A stretch of 64,000 nucleotides of DNA from Entoloma clypeatum. Its lineage: Eukaryota > Basidiomycota > Agaricomycetes > Agaricales > Entolomataceae. Each line of letters begins with the position of its first letter. Position 1 is the first letter of the stretch. Both the position numbers and the translations under genes were made by a program. The DNA is taken from positions 744,001-808,000 of the forward strand of contig OY751488.1 of NCBI GenBank assembly GCA_963565915.1. The letters are read 5' to 3'. The notes below the pieces were generated by a model that did no database searches, had not been told where the DNA came from, and saw only the letters and a program-made list of their open reading frames with translations. Below, piece after piece: positions 11,576-20,515 of the stretch.

Positions 11576-12552
11576 TTATACTAACAAAAAACTACTTTCG
11601 CTGTTTTTTGTTAGATACCCCCTCCGTCTCCTTGTTCCACTCCGATCCGGATTCCTCTTCCGCTTCCTCCATCCCGTTTCTTCTTCTTTTTCTTCTTCTT
11701 CTTCTACCTCCTTTGCCAACTCCTCCAATACCCTATCATACTCCTCCGCATCCTCGTCCTCGTCGGATCCCTCCTCCGAAGCCTCTGAATCCTCCCTCCA
11801 TGCAATAACCGTCAAAAGCTCCTTGATCTCCCGCAATTCCTTCAACTCTGCCTTTATCAGCCGCATCTCCCTTATCATGCTCCTAAGCCCTCTCACCACC
11901 TCTGTGCCTATGACCACCTCCGGGGGACCAAACCCCTCCGGCATGAACTCCGGCTCCTCCGACGCTGCAGCTATCCGCGATCCCTCCACGGTCCCCTCTC
12001 CCTTGGACGATCCCGCCTTCGCGTTCTTCGTCGCACCACCTGCCACCTTAGCCTTTCCGACCCTCACCGTCTTGGTCATCCTCCGCTTCACCTCTGACTC
12101 CGCTTCCGCTCCTGTTCTGCAGCTTCGTTTTAAACGCTGGCACCGCCAGCACAACGAAGCATTGTCATTCCTAAAGAACAAGTTAATAACGAAGCGTATA
12201 AAGAAATAGAAAAAACTCACTCCGATGGCCAAAAACACAAGTCCCCCGCTTTCAAGCAGGAGGTGCAATCCTCCTTCCCCTGCTTGTAACTCGCAGGCAT
12301 ATCCTTGAAAACCCCCTGCAGCCGGACCTTCTTCACCTCCGCATTTGCCGCATCCGCATCCGCACCCACAACCAGCTCCTTTGCCTTCGCTTTCTCTGCT
12401 TTCCTCTCTGCTCGTCTCCGCTCTTTCGCCGCCATTTTTGCCTCCGCGCGCTCCTCTGCCTCCTGCAGCTTCCTCTCCAACTCCTTGGTGACCTGCTTCT
12501 GGCGCTCCCTTTCAGCACGGAGAGCGGCGAGGGGTGAGTTCTCAGCAGACAT
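11576..12552 (-). CDS. Antisense accessory gene of a family C element: Zn2Cys6-like coiled-coil protein, two exons
   Basis: Exon 1 is 12552-12221 (ATG at 12552), intron 12220-12171 (50 bp, GTGAGT...TTTAG), exon 2 12170-11576; the spliced ORF is 308 aa with no stop. The N-terminal third is a charged Lys/Glu/Ala-rich helix (about residues 10-70), probably coiled coil. Around residues 98-130 the spliced product has C-x2-C-x6-C-x11-C-x2-C-x6-C, exactly the spacing of fungal Zn(II)2Cys6 clusters; the intron falls between the two halves. A basic stretch (KRRMTKTVRVGKAK) follows. The C-terminal half is acidic with a Glu run and ends in a basic patch (RKRKRNPDRSGTRRRRG). It lies opposite to pol, between the chromodomain and the C 3' LTR. 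DNA binding is inferred from the motif only. The sister copy is 50454-51401. Confidence 0.75.
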
Positions 12553-12683
12553 AACGGATAGGCGACGGGATAGATGTTGTGGTTGGGTGACAAGAGAGAA
12601 AAATCATGCGCAAAGCTTTTCAACCAACGGTCACGTGGATTACCTCATCTGGGCCTCAGGGTTCGGCCCTAAGAGGGAAATAC

Positions 12684-13200
12684 TGTCATAACCATACGAT
12701 TCACATCCGACTTATCCAACGACTCCGACGATTCATCCACTCCGACATCCGCTCCAACAACATTCTATTTATATTGATTATACTTCTACTACATAACATC
12801 TCAACCATACTTACAAGTAGACATATGTTGTTCACTTTTCATTTGCTACTCTCCGTACTCCAAATGTTCCGATGGTCAACTCCGATATCTGCACATCATT
12901 TATAGTAATACTGATCATTCTAGTCTACTATAAATAGTGTACAAACCTGTCGTAGAACCTCAGTTCAAATATCATACGTTACACCTCATTTGCATCCGTC
13001 TCTACTTGCTTTTGAGCATTCTCTCCATCACCTCCGTTCATCCGCTCATCTGCTCATCCGACATCCGCCAATCCAAAATCGAGGACCATGTCAAAGAGTG
13101 GGGCGCAACACACAAGTTGAAGCCAGGTCCTTTCTGCCAACGTCACACTTATCGCATCCACTCCTCCGCTACTCCGCTCCGACTCATCTGACATTTTCCG
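12684..13200 (+). repeat. Truncated family C LTR inside A1
   Basis: It follows the same polypurine context (TAAGAGGGAAATAC) that precedes the 3' LTR at 51483. It shares the C-LTR landmarks CTCAGTTCAAATATCA and GCGCAACACACAAGTTGAAGCC. The usual end (CTTAACA) is missing; sequence returns to family A at GATGTTGAG near 13198, where C LTRs also carry GATGTT. Confidence 0.75.
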
Positions 13201-13910
13201 ATGTTGAGAAAAATGCTACGTGACAGGCAAATAGATTGGCCTGAATGGATGGCAACCACAGAATTTGCCTATAATAATAAAATTCACACAGCAACTCAGT
13301 TTTCGCTGTTCTATGTAAATTATGGGTTTAACCCTAGGATGGGCGTAGAATCTTGGAGGGCAGAAAAGTCAGAACTGGCAAAAGAATTCGTGGAGCGAAT
13401 GAAGAAGATTCATGAGGAGGCAGAAGCGGTGCTAGTAAAAGCACAAGAAGAAATGAAATGGACTCTATACCATAACCAAAATCATTTCGTCACATGCTGT
13501 GGAACTTAAATTGCCGAAGTTATGGAAAATCCACCCGGTTATCAATGTATCATGGGTCCGATTATTTAAAGAACCACTATTTAGATCACAAAGAGTGCAG
13601 GCACCAAACCCGATAATTATCAATGGCAAAGAGGAGTACGATGTCACTAAAGTTATTGACTCAAGGTTGAAGAGAGGAAAGCTGGAATATTTAGTGCAAT
13701 GGGAAGGTCTGACTCCAGACCACAACATGTGGGAACCCGAGGATCACCTGGAACATGCCAAGGAAGCGGTGGAGGACTTCTTTAAATTAAACCCAAATGC
13801 ACCCTGGCGCTTATGCGCAAACATCTTTGAAGGATTAAAATTTAAACCATATGAAAATTTCACGGACACCCCGGACGACATCATATCTCGCCTGGAAGTC
13901 AAGATCTAGA
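13201..13910 (+). pseudogene. A1 integrase C-terminal part and chromodomain
   Basis: The frame 13201-13509 carries the end of the integrase core (LRDRQIDWPEWMATTEFAYN, then YVNYGFNPRMG) and a helix. After a frameshift with a short deletion near 13490, the frame 13499-13909 has LPKLWKIHPVINVSWVRLF and a chromodomain (YDVTKVIDSRLKRGKLEYLV, QWEGLTPDHNMWEPEDHL) typical of gypsy chromoviruses. It ends in a stop at 13907-13909, directly before the polypurine tract. The catalytic D,D(35)E residues lie in the part replaced by the C segment. Confidence 0.85.
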
Positions 13911-13920
13911 AAGGGGGTAA

Positions 13921-14249
13921 TGTTATGATCATATTTTCACTTTTTACTTTATCTTATCTTATCTCAATCTTATCTTATCTACATCATGTCATACATGAGG
14001 ACATCTTATCATTAGCACGCAGCAGGATGCGAAGGATCCAGAGTCACGCAGCATGACGCTGCCTCAATGCAGCCTCATGGTATTTACATATATAAGTAGG
14101 GTACTTTCACTTGTATTTGATAGCTTGTTCTCTTGAGATTTCCGCTGGGTCTCTTGGCAATACAGGCCCTTCTTCATCTTTCCACATTCCATCTTCTAAG
14201 TTCCTAAGTTTGGGCTCACGACATCGTTTGACTTAGCATCACCTCAACA
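13921..14249 (+). repeat. 3' LTR of A1
   Basis: Starts TGTTATGATCA and ends ACCTCAACA. It matches 8968-9285, with the TATATAAGTAGGG box near 14090. Confidence 0.9.
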
Positions 14250-14604
14250 ATTGTGAGCAGTAGCAATGAGGAGTGTAAGTCTTCTGAACCGAACAATGGC
14301 TCCAGGTCCCTTCCTGCTGTCCTTGATGACCTCCACAGGGTAATCCATTCCTGAACCAAGCAATGCGCTCCAGGTTCCTTCCTGCAGTCGTCGATGACCT
14401 GCACAGGATAGTCCATTCCTGAACCGAGCAATGTGCTCAAGGTTCCCTTCATCCAGCTGGTTGTTGCTGGCCCTGACTCCAAGCATCAAGCTTGAGTCGT
14501 CTTGCCCTGGAAAGGTCATCCAAGGGCTGAGCATCGTCTGTGCATTCTTGACCTCGGTAGGTAGCTCGTTCCTCTCTGAGTAAGCCTGGTGAGATCGAGC
14601 AATA
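14250..14604. repeat. Unassigned stretch with a 67-68 bp tandem repeat (about 14284-14455)
   Basis: About two and a half copies of a unit beginning CTGAACCGA/GCAAT and containing AGGTTCCTTCCTGC and GATGACCT. On the minus strand the repeats keep an ORF open (14244-14534, 96 aa) with a repeated peptide near GSGMDYPV. No known domain; it may be a fragment of a repetitive coding region. Confidence 0.55.
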
Positions 14605-15019
14605 TGTTATGGTTGACAAACCCATGCGATGCTTAGGCAGAGAGGCTTAAGTAGCAAAGGCAGATACCAAGGTGATTGCTAGATCTGGGGAATACATACA
14701 ATGTATCTACCCTATATATACTAGAAGGTCAAGTCATCTAGATGACTCTAGAGCAGTTCTGGTCTGACTCCAGAAGCAGACCCGGAGTAGGTGTCTATGG
14801 TAACTGCTGCGGCGTGAGTCAGAGTATCTAAGTATAGTCCAATAAGTAACATGATGTCAAGGATGTGTGAGAGGAACCATCTAGATATGGTAACAATGAC
14901 TATACTGTAGTGAGTAAGCAGAGGTCGGGGCCCAAATGATGTAAAAGTGAATAGTAAGCCTGAAACCAATAGATAAGATGAAACTGGCCATTAATCAGAT
15001 AAGGCCTCTATGTCTTGTA

Positions 15020-16638
15020 CAGTGCCTCACAAAACTGATTCAATGTTTGTTGCTTTTTGAATACCTTCAAGATAACTCTGCAAAGAATACCAATTGAATT
15101 AAATTTCTGGTATATAATTGAAAGCCCTACTTCAGGGCTTTCAGAATATAAAAGAATCATATGATTTAGATCAGAATCCATGGAGATATGATTAAATTAA
15201 ATCAGCAACTCATTGAATCAGTTTTGTGAGTACCTATGGCAATTATCAGAATCAAATGCTTCACTGGTTGTATGGTAACCAGTTGTCATGACTTACTGAT
15301 GGAACTTGAATAGAACCCTGATGGATTGTCAAGGAAAGTTGTATAAGAAGAATCCAACCTCAACAGCCTCTATAATTAATCATGCGCCCTATCTCCTCTT
15401 CCCACAAGGAAAACATTCTTTCTCTGGCCTCCAATGGTCACTCCACTTGTCATATTGCCTCTAACCTGGGTGTCAGCCAACAAACTGTCTCCAGAGTGCT
15501 TCAGAATCTTCTTCCTCATCGCAATCTCTCTTCTGGTGGTCATCCATCCAAGCGTTCTCCCATCAACACATGAAACATACTTTCACAAATCACCTCAGGG
15601 AGAGCCTCCAATGCTGTGCAGGCTACCAAACACATCAACACTGTCATCTCCAATCCTGTCTCCCCAGAAACTGTGAGAAGGGTTCTCAGAAAACATGAAT
15701 TCAAGGCTGTAACAAAGAAGAAAAGACCTTTCTTAAAGGCCATACATCGGAAGAGGCGGTTGGCATTTGCTATGAAGCACAGGCAATGGACAGTGGAGGA
15801 CTGGAAGAGGGTCATTTGGTCAGATGAGACCAAAATCAACAGGTTTGGGTCAGATGGCAAGGAATGGGTCTGGAAAAAGAAGGGTGAGGGGCTTATTGAA
15901 AGAGAGGTTCAGGGCACAGTCAAGTTTGGGGGAGGAAATATTATGGTTTGGGGTTGTATGGGTTGGGAAGGTGTGGGGAGACTTGCAGAGGTTGAGGGGA
16001 GGATGGATGCTGATCAGTATGTGTCCATTTTGGAGGACAATTTGCTGCCCAGCATGGAGGAGAGTGGAATCTCTGAAGAGGAGATCATTTTTCAGCAGGA
16101 CAATGACCCCAAGCACACCTCCAAGAAGGCCAAAAAATGGATGGACAGCAAGAATATTGCTCTGCTGGATTGGCCTGCACAGTCCCCAGACCTCAATCCT
16201 ATTGAACACCTCTGGGTTCATATTAAAAGGAAGTTGAATGAATAGCCAACACCACCCAAGGGAGTCTGGGAGATTTGAGACAGAGCAGCGGGGATGTGGA
16301 ATAATATAGAGCCAGAAGTGTGTCAAAACCTGATAGAAAGTATGCCAAGAAGGGTAGAGGCAGTAATCAAAGCTAAGGGGGGTAATACCAAGTACTAAAG
16401 TATAAAATACTGTATTTATTGTACATACTCACAAAACTGATTCAATGAGTCCCTGGAGTAATTTGATCATATATTGATCATTTGTTATGGGAATTACATA
16501 ATTATTGCAGATTCCGAGAGTCCTGAAGCAGGGCTTTTAACCAGGTACCAATACCTTCTTTTGATTGGCATTATTTGCAAAGTTATTTTGAAGATATTCA
16601 CAAAGTAGCAAACATTGAATCAGTTTTGTGAGGCACTG
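15020..16638 (+). mobile_element. Tc1/mariner DNA transposon inserted in the D LTR
   Basis: It has terminal inverted repeats starting CAGTGCCTCACAAAACTGAT, about 32 bp long (15020-15051 and 16607-16638). It is flanked by TA at 15018-15019 and 16639-16640, the Tc1/mariner target duplication. Removing it and one TA restores a D LTR identical in layout to 18552-19009. A second subterminal inverted motif (AAAGCCCT...AGGGCTTT near 15120-15140 and 16525-16540) lies inside the TIRs. Size 1619 bp fits the superfamily. Confidence 0.95.
15382..16398 (+). pseudogene. Tc1/mariner transposase, DD34E, three in-frame stops
   Basis: A single frame of 339 codons has a helix-turn-helix N-terminus (HIASNLGVSQQTVSRVLQ) and a second DNA-binding region (VSPETVRRVLRKHEF). 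The catalytic triad is Asp148 (WSDETK), Asp240 (QQDNDPKHTS) and Glu275 (SPDLNPIEHLW), spaced DD34E. Stops interrupt it at 15571 (TGA), 16243 (TAG) and 16276 (TGA); otherwise the frame is preserved to TAA at 16396. The catalytic residues are intact, so inactivation is recent and by point mutation. Confidence 0.9.
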
Positions 16639-16718
16639 TATCTTGTCTGAGCGATCAATGCCATGGATAGCGAATCCATAACACAAGCAATGTCACAGGG
16701 GTCTCAGGTACATCCAGT

Positions 16719-17797
16719 ATGAATGTGGGGCCTCTGCCCACATCACCCTCCCTGGCAGCCTTCATCACTAACACAGTGATGGGCATTCCAGCCCTCATCA
16801 CTTCCAGACTTGCTGGTCCTGCTGTCACAGCTCCCACCCCACTGATGACAACAATTCCCGCTGGTCATCCACCATCACCTGCATCACACTCCCTGGAAGC
16901 CTACATCAATCTGCCCAGTGAGGTTGAAGGTGGTTCAGGCACAGATCCTATGGAGGCCAAAAATCCAGGGACCCCTCCAACTCCCATTATTCCCAAAGGT
17001 GCCACCCCAGCATTTCCAGCTGGGTCAAGATCACACTCCCCACCAGTGCTGGTGAATATGGCGACCGACATTACAATCATTTCCAGATCACCAACTTGTA
17101 GCCCGGGAGGGGCGTCTGCGTCACTTCCGACTGGACCAAGCCAGGCCATCGGGCCCACTGTCTTGCCAAATCTTCCGACAGACATCGGCCTGTCTCCAAG
17201 ATCGCCTAGTGCTGGGTTCGGCTGTGAAGATGGAGGGTCCCCTTCTGATTTGGGCCCTCCCCCTCAAGGTGAGACAACCGCAGCAGCAATCCAGCAAACT
17301 CTGCCTGTCAGCCCCAGGTCCCCAACCCCACTTTCCGACTTGGCTGAGCTCACTATTGCAACCAATGTCGACGTGATCATGGGGTCACCCCCAAATGATC
17401 ACGGGGAAACATCACCAGCAGCACTGCATGTCAACAATCCCTCCCTTGGATCGCCCCCGCCGCCAGTTGTCTCGGATCTCCCCATTTGCTCATCACCTGC
17501 TGCACCATCTTCACTGGCTGGAGTGCCTGCAGCAAGTCCACTCGCTCCTGCGGCTGTGGCCCCAGTAAAGTTTATTCCTCTGATGCTGGCATCAATCTCA
17601 TTGTTGAGAGAGCAATGGGGGACAACTGGGCATCCATGAATGCCCTCAAGCAGCAGCAGACCCTCTCCATTGCCTTTGACTATCGACAAAACCTATGGGA
17701 TGTAATAGTTATTCTGGGAATGCTTGCCGAAGACAGTGGTCCACAAACCCCCATCCCTGATCAGCTTGATGTGGTGGACCCACGTGTTACATTCTGA
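16719..17797 (+). CDS. Unidentified Pro/Ser/Ala-rich protein, possibly two exons or frameshifted
   Basis: ATG at 16719 opens a 306-aa frame rich in Pro, Ser, Thr and Ala with repeated S-P-R-S-P and P-P-x motifs, probably disordered. Near 17570-17600 a second frame (17486-17797) looks more protein-like (INLIVERAMGDNWASMNALK, YRQNLWDVIVILGML), suggesting that the true reading crosses frames through an intron or an indel. No domain is recognised. It lies between the inverted D LTR and the 5' LTR of a C element, in neither. It may be a host gene fragment or a Gag-like protein of an unknown element. The composition and GC are higher than in the flanking repeats. Confidence 0.4.
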
Positions 17798-17877
17798 TCA
17801 GCTACAACGATTTCCCACCAATTCCGACACCTCCGACACCTCCGACATTTTGACTAATACTTATTATGCATACTTAC

Positions 17878-18272
17878 TGTTATGAATCTCGTTACTACGT
17901 ACATTACTTACATCCGACCATTTTACTTATGTTAAGCATCTCCGACAGCCACTCGTTATCCAACTCCAACAAAGCCACACATCCTCCGACATAGTATTTA
18001 AACTTATGTAGAATCGTGTATTAGCTTCAGTTTGAATATCAACTTAGATTCGACATCACACCTCCTGTCCTCTTTCCGACTCTTAACTTGAGTCCGACCT
18101 CTGACCCTCTGATCCTCTGATCCTCCGAAATAAGGACACCAATGTATTGGCGAGGGTGCAACACACAAGTTGAAGCCAAGTCCTTGCCCCTACGTTGAAT
18201 GCACTCCGACGACCTCCGACCCTCCGACATGTCCGACGTAGCTCCGATGTTTTTGTCAATCAGTTCTTAACA
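17878..18272 (+). repeat. 5' LTR of C1
   Basis: TGTTATGAATCTC...TTCTTAACA, 395 bp, followed by GTATATTCAAACTGCCAC as in C2 (GTATATTCGAACTC). It shares the landmark CAGTTTGAATATCAAC and a TATTTAAAC box near 17995 with other C LTRs but is shorter and divergent, so C1 belongs to a different C subfamily from C2. Confidence 0.8.
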
Positions 18273-18318
18273 GTATATTCAAACTGCCACTTGCTTATCT
18301 GTATTTCAAATTCCAGTT

Positions 18319-20029
18319 ATGGCAGCCTCCTGTGCAGCAGCAGCCGCAGCGGAAGCATCAAACCTGCAGGACACCAGGGCAACATTTCTACATATGTTCC
18401 AAGATTTTCCTGCAGAAGAATCTGCACCCAAACCCAACCCCACATCTCCGACACCTCATCTCCGAACACCTCAGACACAAGGACCTCCGATTCCTCAAGA
18501 ATCCCATTTAAATCTCCGACCTCTCCTTTTGACAACAATAATTGTTTCTGTTGTTATGGATTCGCTATCCATGGCATTGATCGCTCAGACAAGATACAAG
18601 ACATAGAGGCCTTATCTGATTAATGGCCAGTTTCATCTTATCTATTGGTTTCAGGCTTACTATTCACTTTTACATCATTCGGGCCCCGGCCTCCGCTTAC
18701 TCACTACAGTATGGTCATTGTTACCATATCTAGATGGTTACTCTCACACATCCTTGACATCATGTTACTTATTGGACTATACTTAGATACTCTGACTCAC
18801 GCCGCAGCAGTTACCATAGACACCTACTCCGGGTCTGCTTCTGGAGTCAGACCAGAACCGCTCTAGAGTCATCTAGATGACTCGACCTTCTAGTATATAT
18901 AGGGTACATACATTGCATGTATTCCCCAGATCTAGCAATCACCTTGGTATCCGCCTTTGCTACTTAAGCCTCTCTGCCTAAGCATCACATGGGTTTGTCA
19001 ACCATAACATCTGTCGTGAGCAAACTCCAAACCTTGCCAAAGTAATTATGCTTATGACGCAGGAGCTCCGACATAGAGAGACTCTGAAGACTCTGAAAAA
19101 GAAGTTGAAGGAACCCGACACTTTTGACGGTTCCGACTCTCGGAAACTCACCAGTTTCCTCGCACAATGCACACTATATTTCCGAAACAACCCCGCCTTT
19201 GACGGCAATGATAACAAAGTCAGTTTCGCTCTGTCATACCTCCGAGAAACCGTGCTCAAATGGTTTGAGCCCACCCTCTTGGGAGAGTCCAATGATGACT
19301 CTGTCTGGTTGGATGACTGGTCCGCCTTTGTGCACATCCTCCGATCCGAATTTGGACCTATCGATCCGACCGGAGAAGCAGAGGATAGTCTGGATCACCT
19401 TCGGATGCGCAACAATCAGAAGATCCTACATTACAACATGGACTTCAAACATCTTTCCACTCACACACAGTGGGATGATGGCACGCTCCGATATTGGTAC
19501 TACACCGGTTTAGCGGAACGTATCAAAGATGTTTTAGGGACCTACCCCAAACCTAAGACTCTGGCCAAGTTGAAGATAATGGCCCATAACATCGATGCTT
19601 GCTACTGGGAACGTCAATGCAAGAAATCGCGCTCCTCCAACAAATCTACTCCAAAGTGTGACAAATCCGACAAATCCGACAAGAAACAGACCCCCACTTC
19701 ATCATCCTCCAATAACAACTCGTTGTCTAAACCCAACTTGCAACAACAACAAAAATCATCATCTACCTCTCCAAAATCCGCCCTTTCCGACAAACTTGGC
19801 AAAGACAGGAAATTGACTCCCCAAGAATGCCAACAATGATTTGACAATAATTTATGCATATTTTGCGGCAACGTTGGTCATTGGGCTTCTGACTGCTCGA
19901 AGAAATCATCTTCTAATGCCAAAGCAAAGGCCCACGCGGCCCAAGCTGAGGACAAATTGGAGAAGACGACTGAGTCAAAAAAATAGTAAGCAGTCCTCAG
20001 ATTCCAGCACGTACTGGGGATTGCGTTGA
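18319..20029 (+). pseudogene. C1 Gag, interrupted by a solo LTR and stops
   Basis: ATG at 18319 starts an Ala-rich, then Pro-rich N-terminus. The frame is broken at 18551 by the D LTR and resumes after 19014. The core (19048-19839) has KEPDTFDGSDSRKLTSFLAQ, matching the C2 Gag, then a Ser/Asn/Lys-rich linker. A TGA (19837) precedes the CCHC zinc knuckle C-x2-C-x4-H-x4-C (CIFCGNVGHWASDC, about 19858-19899). A frameshift also separates the N-terminal part from the core. Gag forms the element's RNA-packaging particle. Confidence 0.8.
18552..19009 (+). repeat. Solo LTR of family D inserted in C1 gag
   Basis: 458 bp, TGTTATGG...CCATAACA, flanked by the pentamer TCTGT on both sides (18547-18551 and 19010-19014), a clean target duplication. 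No internal D sequence is present, so it is a solo LTR formed by LTR-LTR recombination. A TATATATAGGGTACA box lies near 18893. Confidence 0.9.
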
Positions 20030-20045
20030 CTCCTTTCATGCACCT

Positions 20046-20465
20046 TTGAAAACCCTCCAACTCAATGTGTCCACTCTTTCAAATCCGAACTCTCTATGTA
20101 TTGATTTGATATCTCTGACCTTTTCTGATTCTCTTCTGATAAAGACTCTTATTGATTCTGGCTCTACACATTGTTTCGCAGATACCAGATTTATTTCTTC
20201 TTTAAACTTATCTCCAACTCTGATTCCTTCACCTATGGTTTTGAAACTTTTTGACGGTTCTTCAAATACTTATATCACGCAATCTATCGATCTTCCTCTC
20301 CGATTCCCTTCTGGTGAACTTCTGACCATCACATTTTATGTGACAACCCTCAATTTGTCTTGTAATTTGGTTCTAGGACACAACTGGCTCACCCGCTACA
20401 ATCCGTTGATTGACTGGGTATCTTATTCCGTTCTACGTTACCTGACACTCCGAGTCCGACTCTGA
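20046..20465 (+). pseudogene. C1 retropepsin (aspartic protease)
   Basis: A 139-codon frame carries the retropepsin active site (TLIDSGSTHCFAD near 20150) and the second structural motif LVLGHNWLTRYNPLIDW near 20370-20420. The start codon at 20046 is only the first in-frame ATG; in the element this is part of a longer polyprotein. The frame shifts after 20430 before the RT region. Confidence 0.8.
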
Positions 20466-20515
20466 CATCGACTGCTGAGGCAGCTCCACCACCTCTGCAG
20501 TGTCCGCCCTCTCCG

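Larger units (their letters stand above)
8968..14249 (+). mobile_element. Gypsy family A element A1 (chimeric, defective)
   Basis: Bounded by a direct LTR pair (8968-9285 and 13921-14249), with a purine-rich tract (AGAAAGGGGG) just before the 3' LTR. Internal order is degraded protease tail, RT, RNase H, then a C-family segment, then A integrase tail and chromodomain. Gag is absent. The flanking pentamers (ATCAT before, ATTGT after) do not match, so no target duplication is visible. The element cannot be autonomous. Confidence 0.85.
14605..16683 (-). repeat. Family D LTR, inverted, split by a Tc1/mariner insertion
   Basis: The LTR parts are 14605-15019 and 16641-16683 (458 bp in total), the same length as the D LTR at 18552-19009 and nearly the same sequence, in opposite orientation. 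Its ends are TGTTATGG and CCATAACA. The flanking pentamers CAATA and CAAGC do not match, so unlike the other copy it lacks a clear target duplication. Confidence 0.85.

Noticed and set aside
8963..14254. Target-site duplication around A1
   Set aside because: ATCAT and ATTGT do not match, so the ends are defined by the LTRs only.
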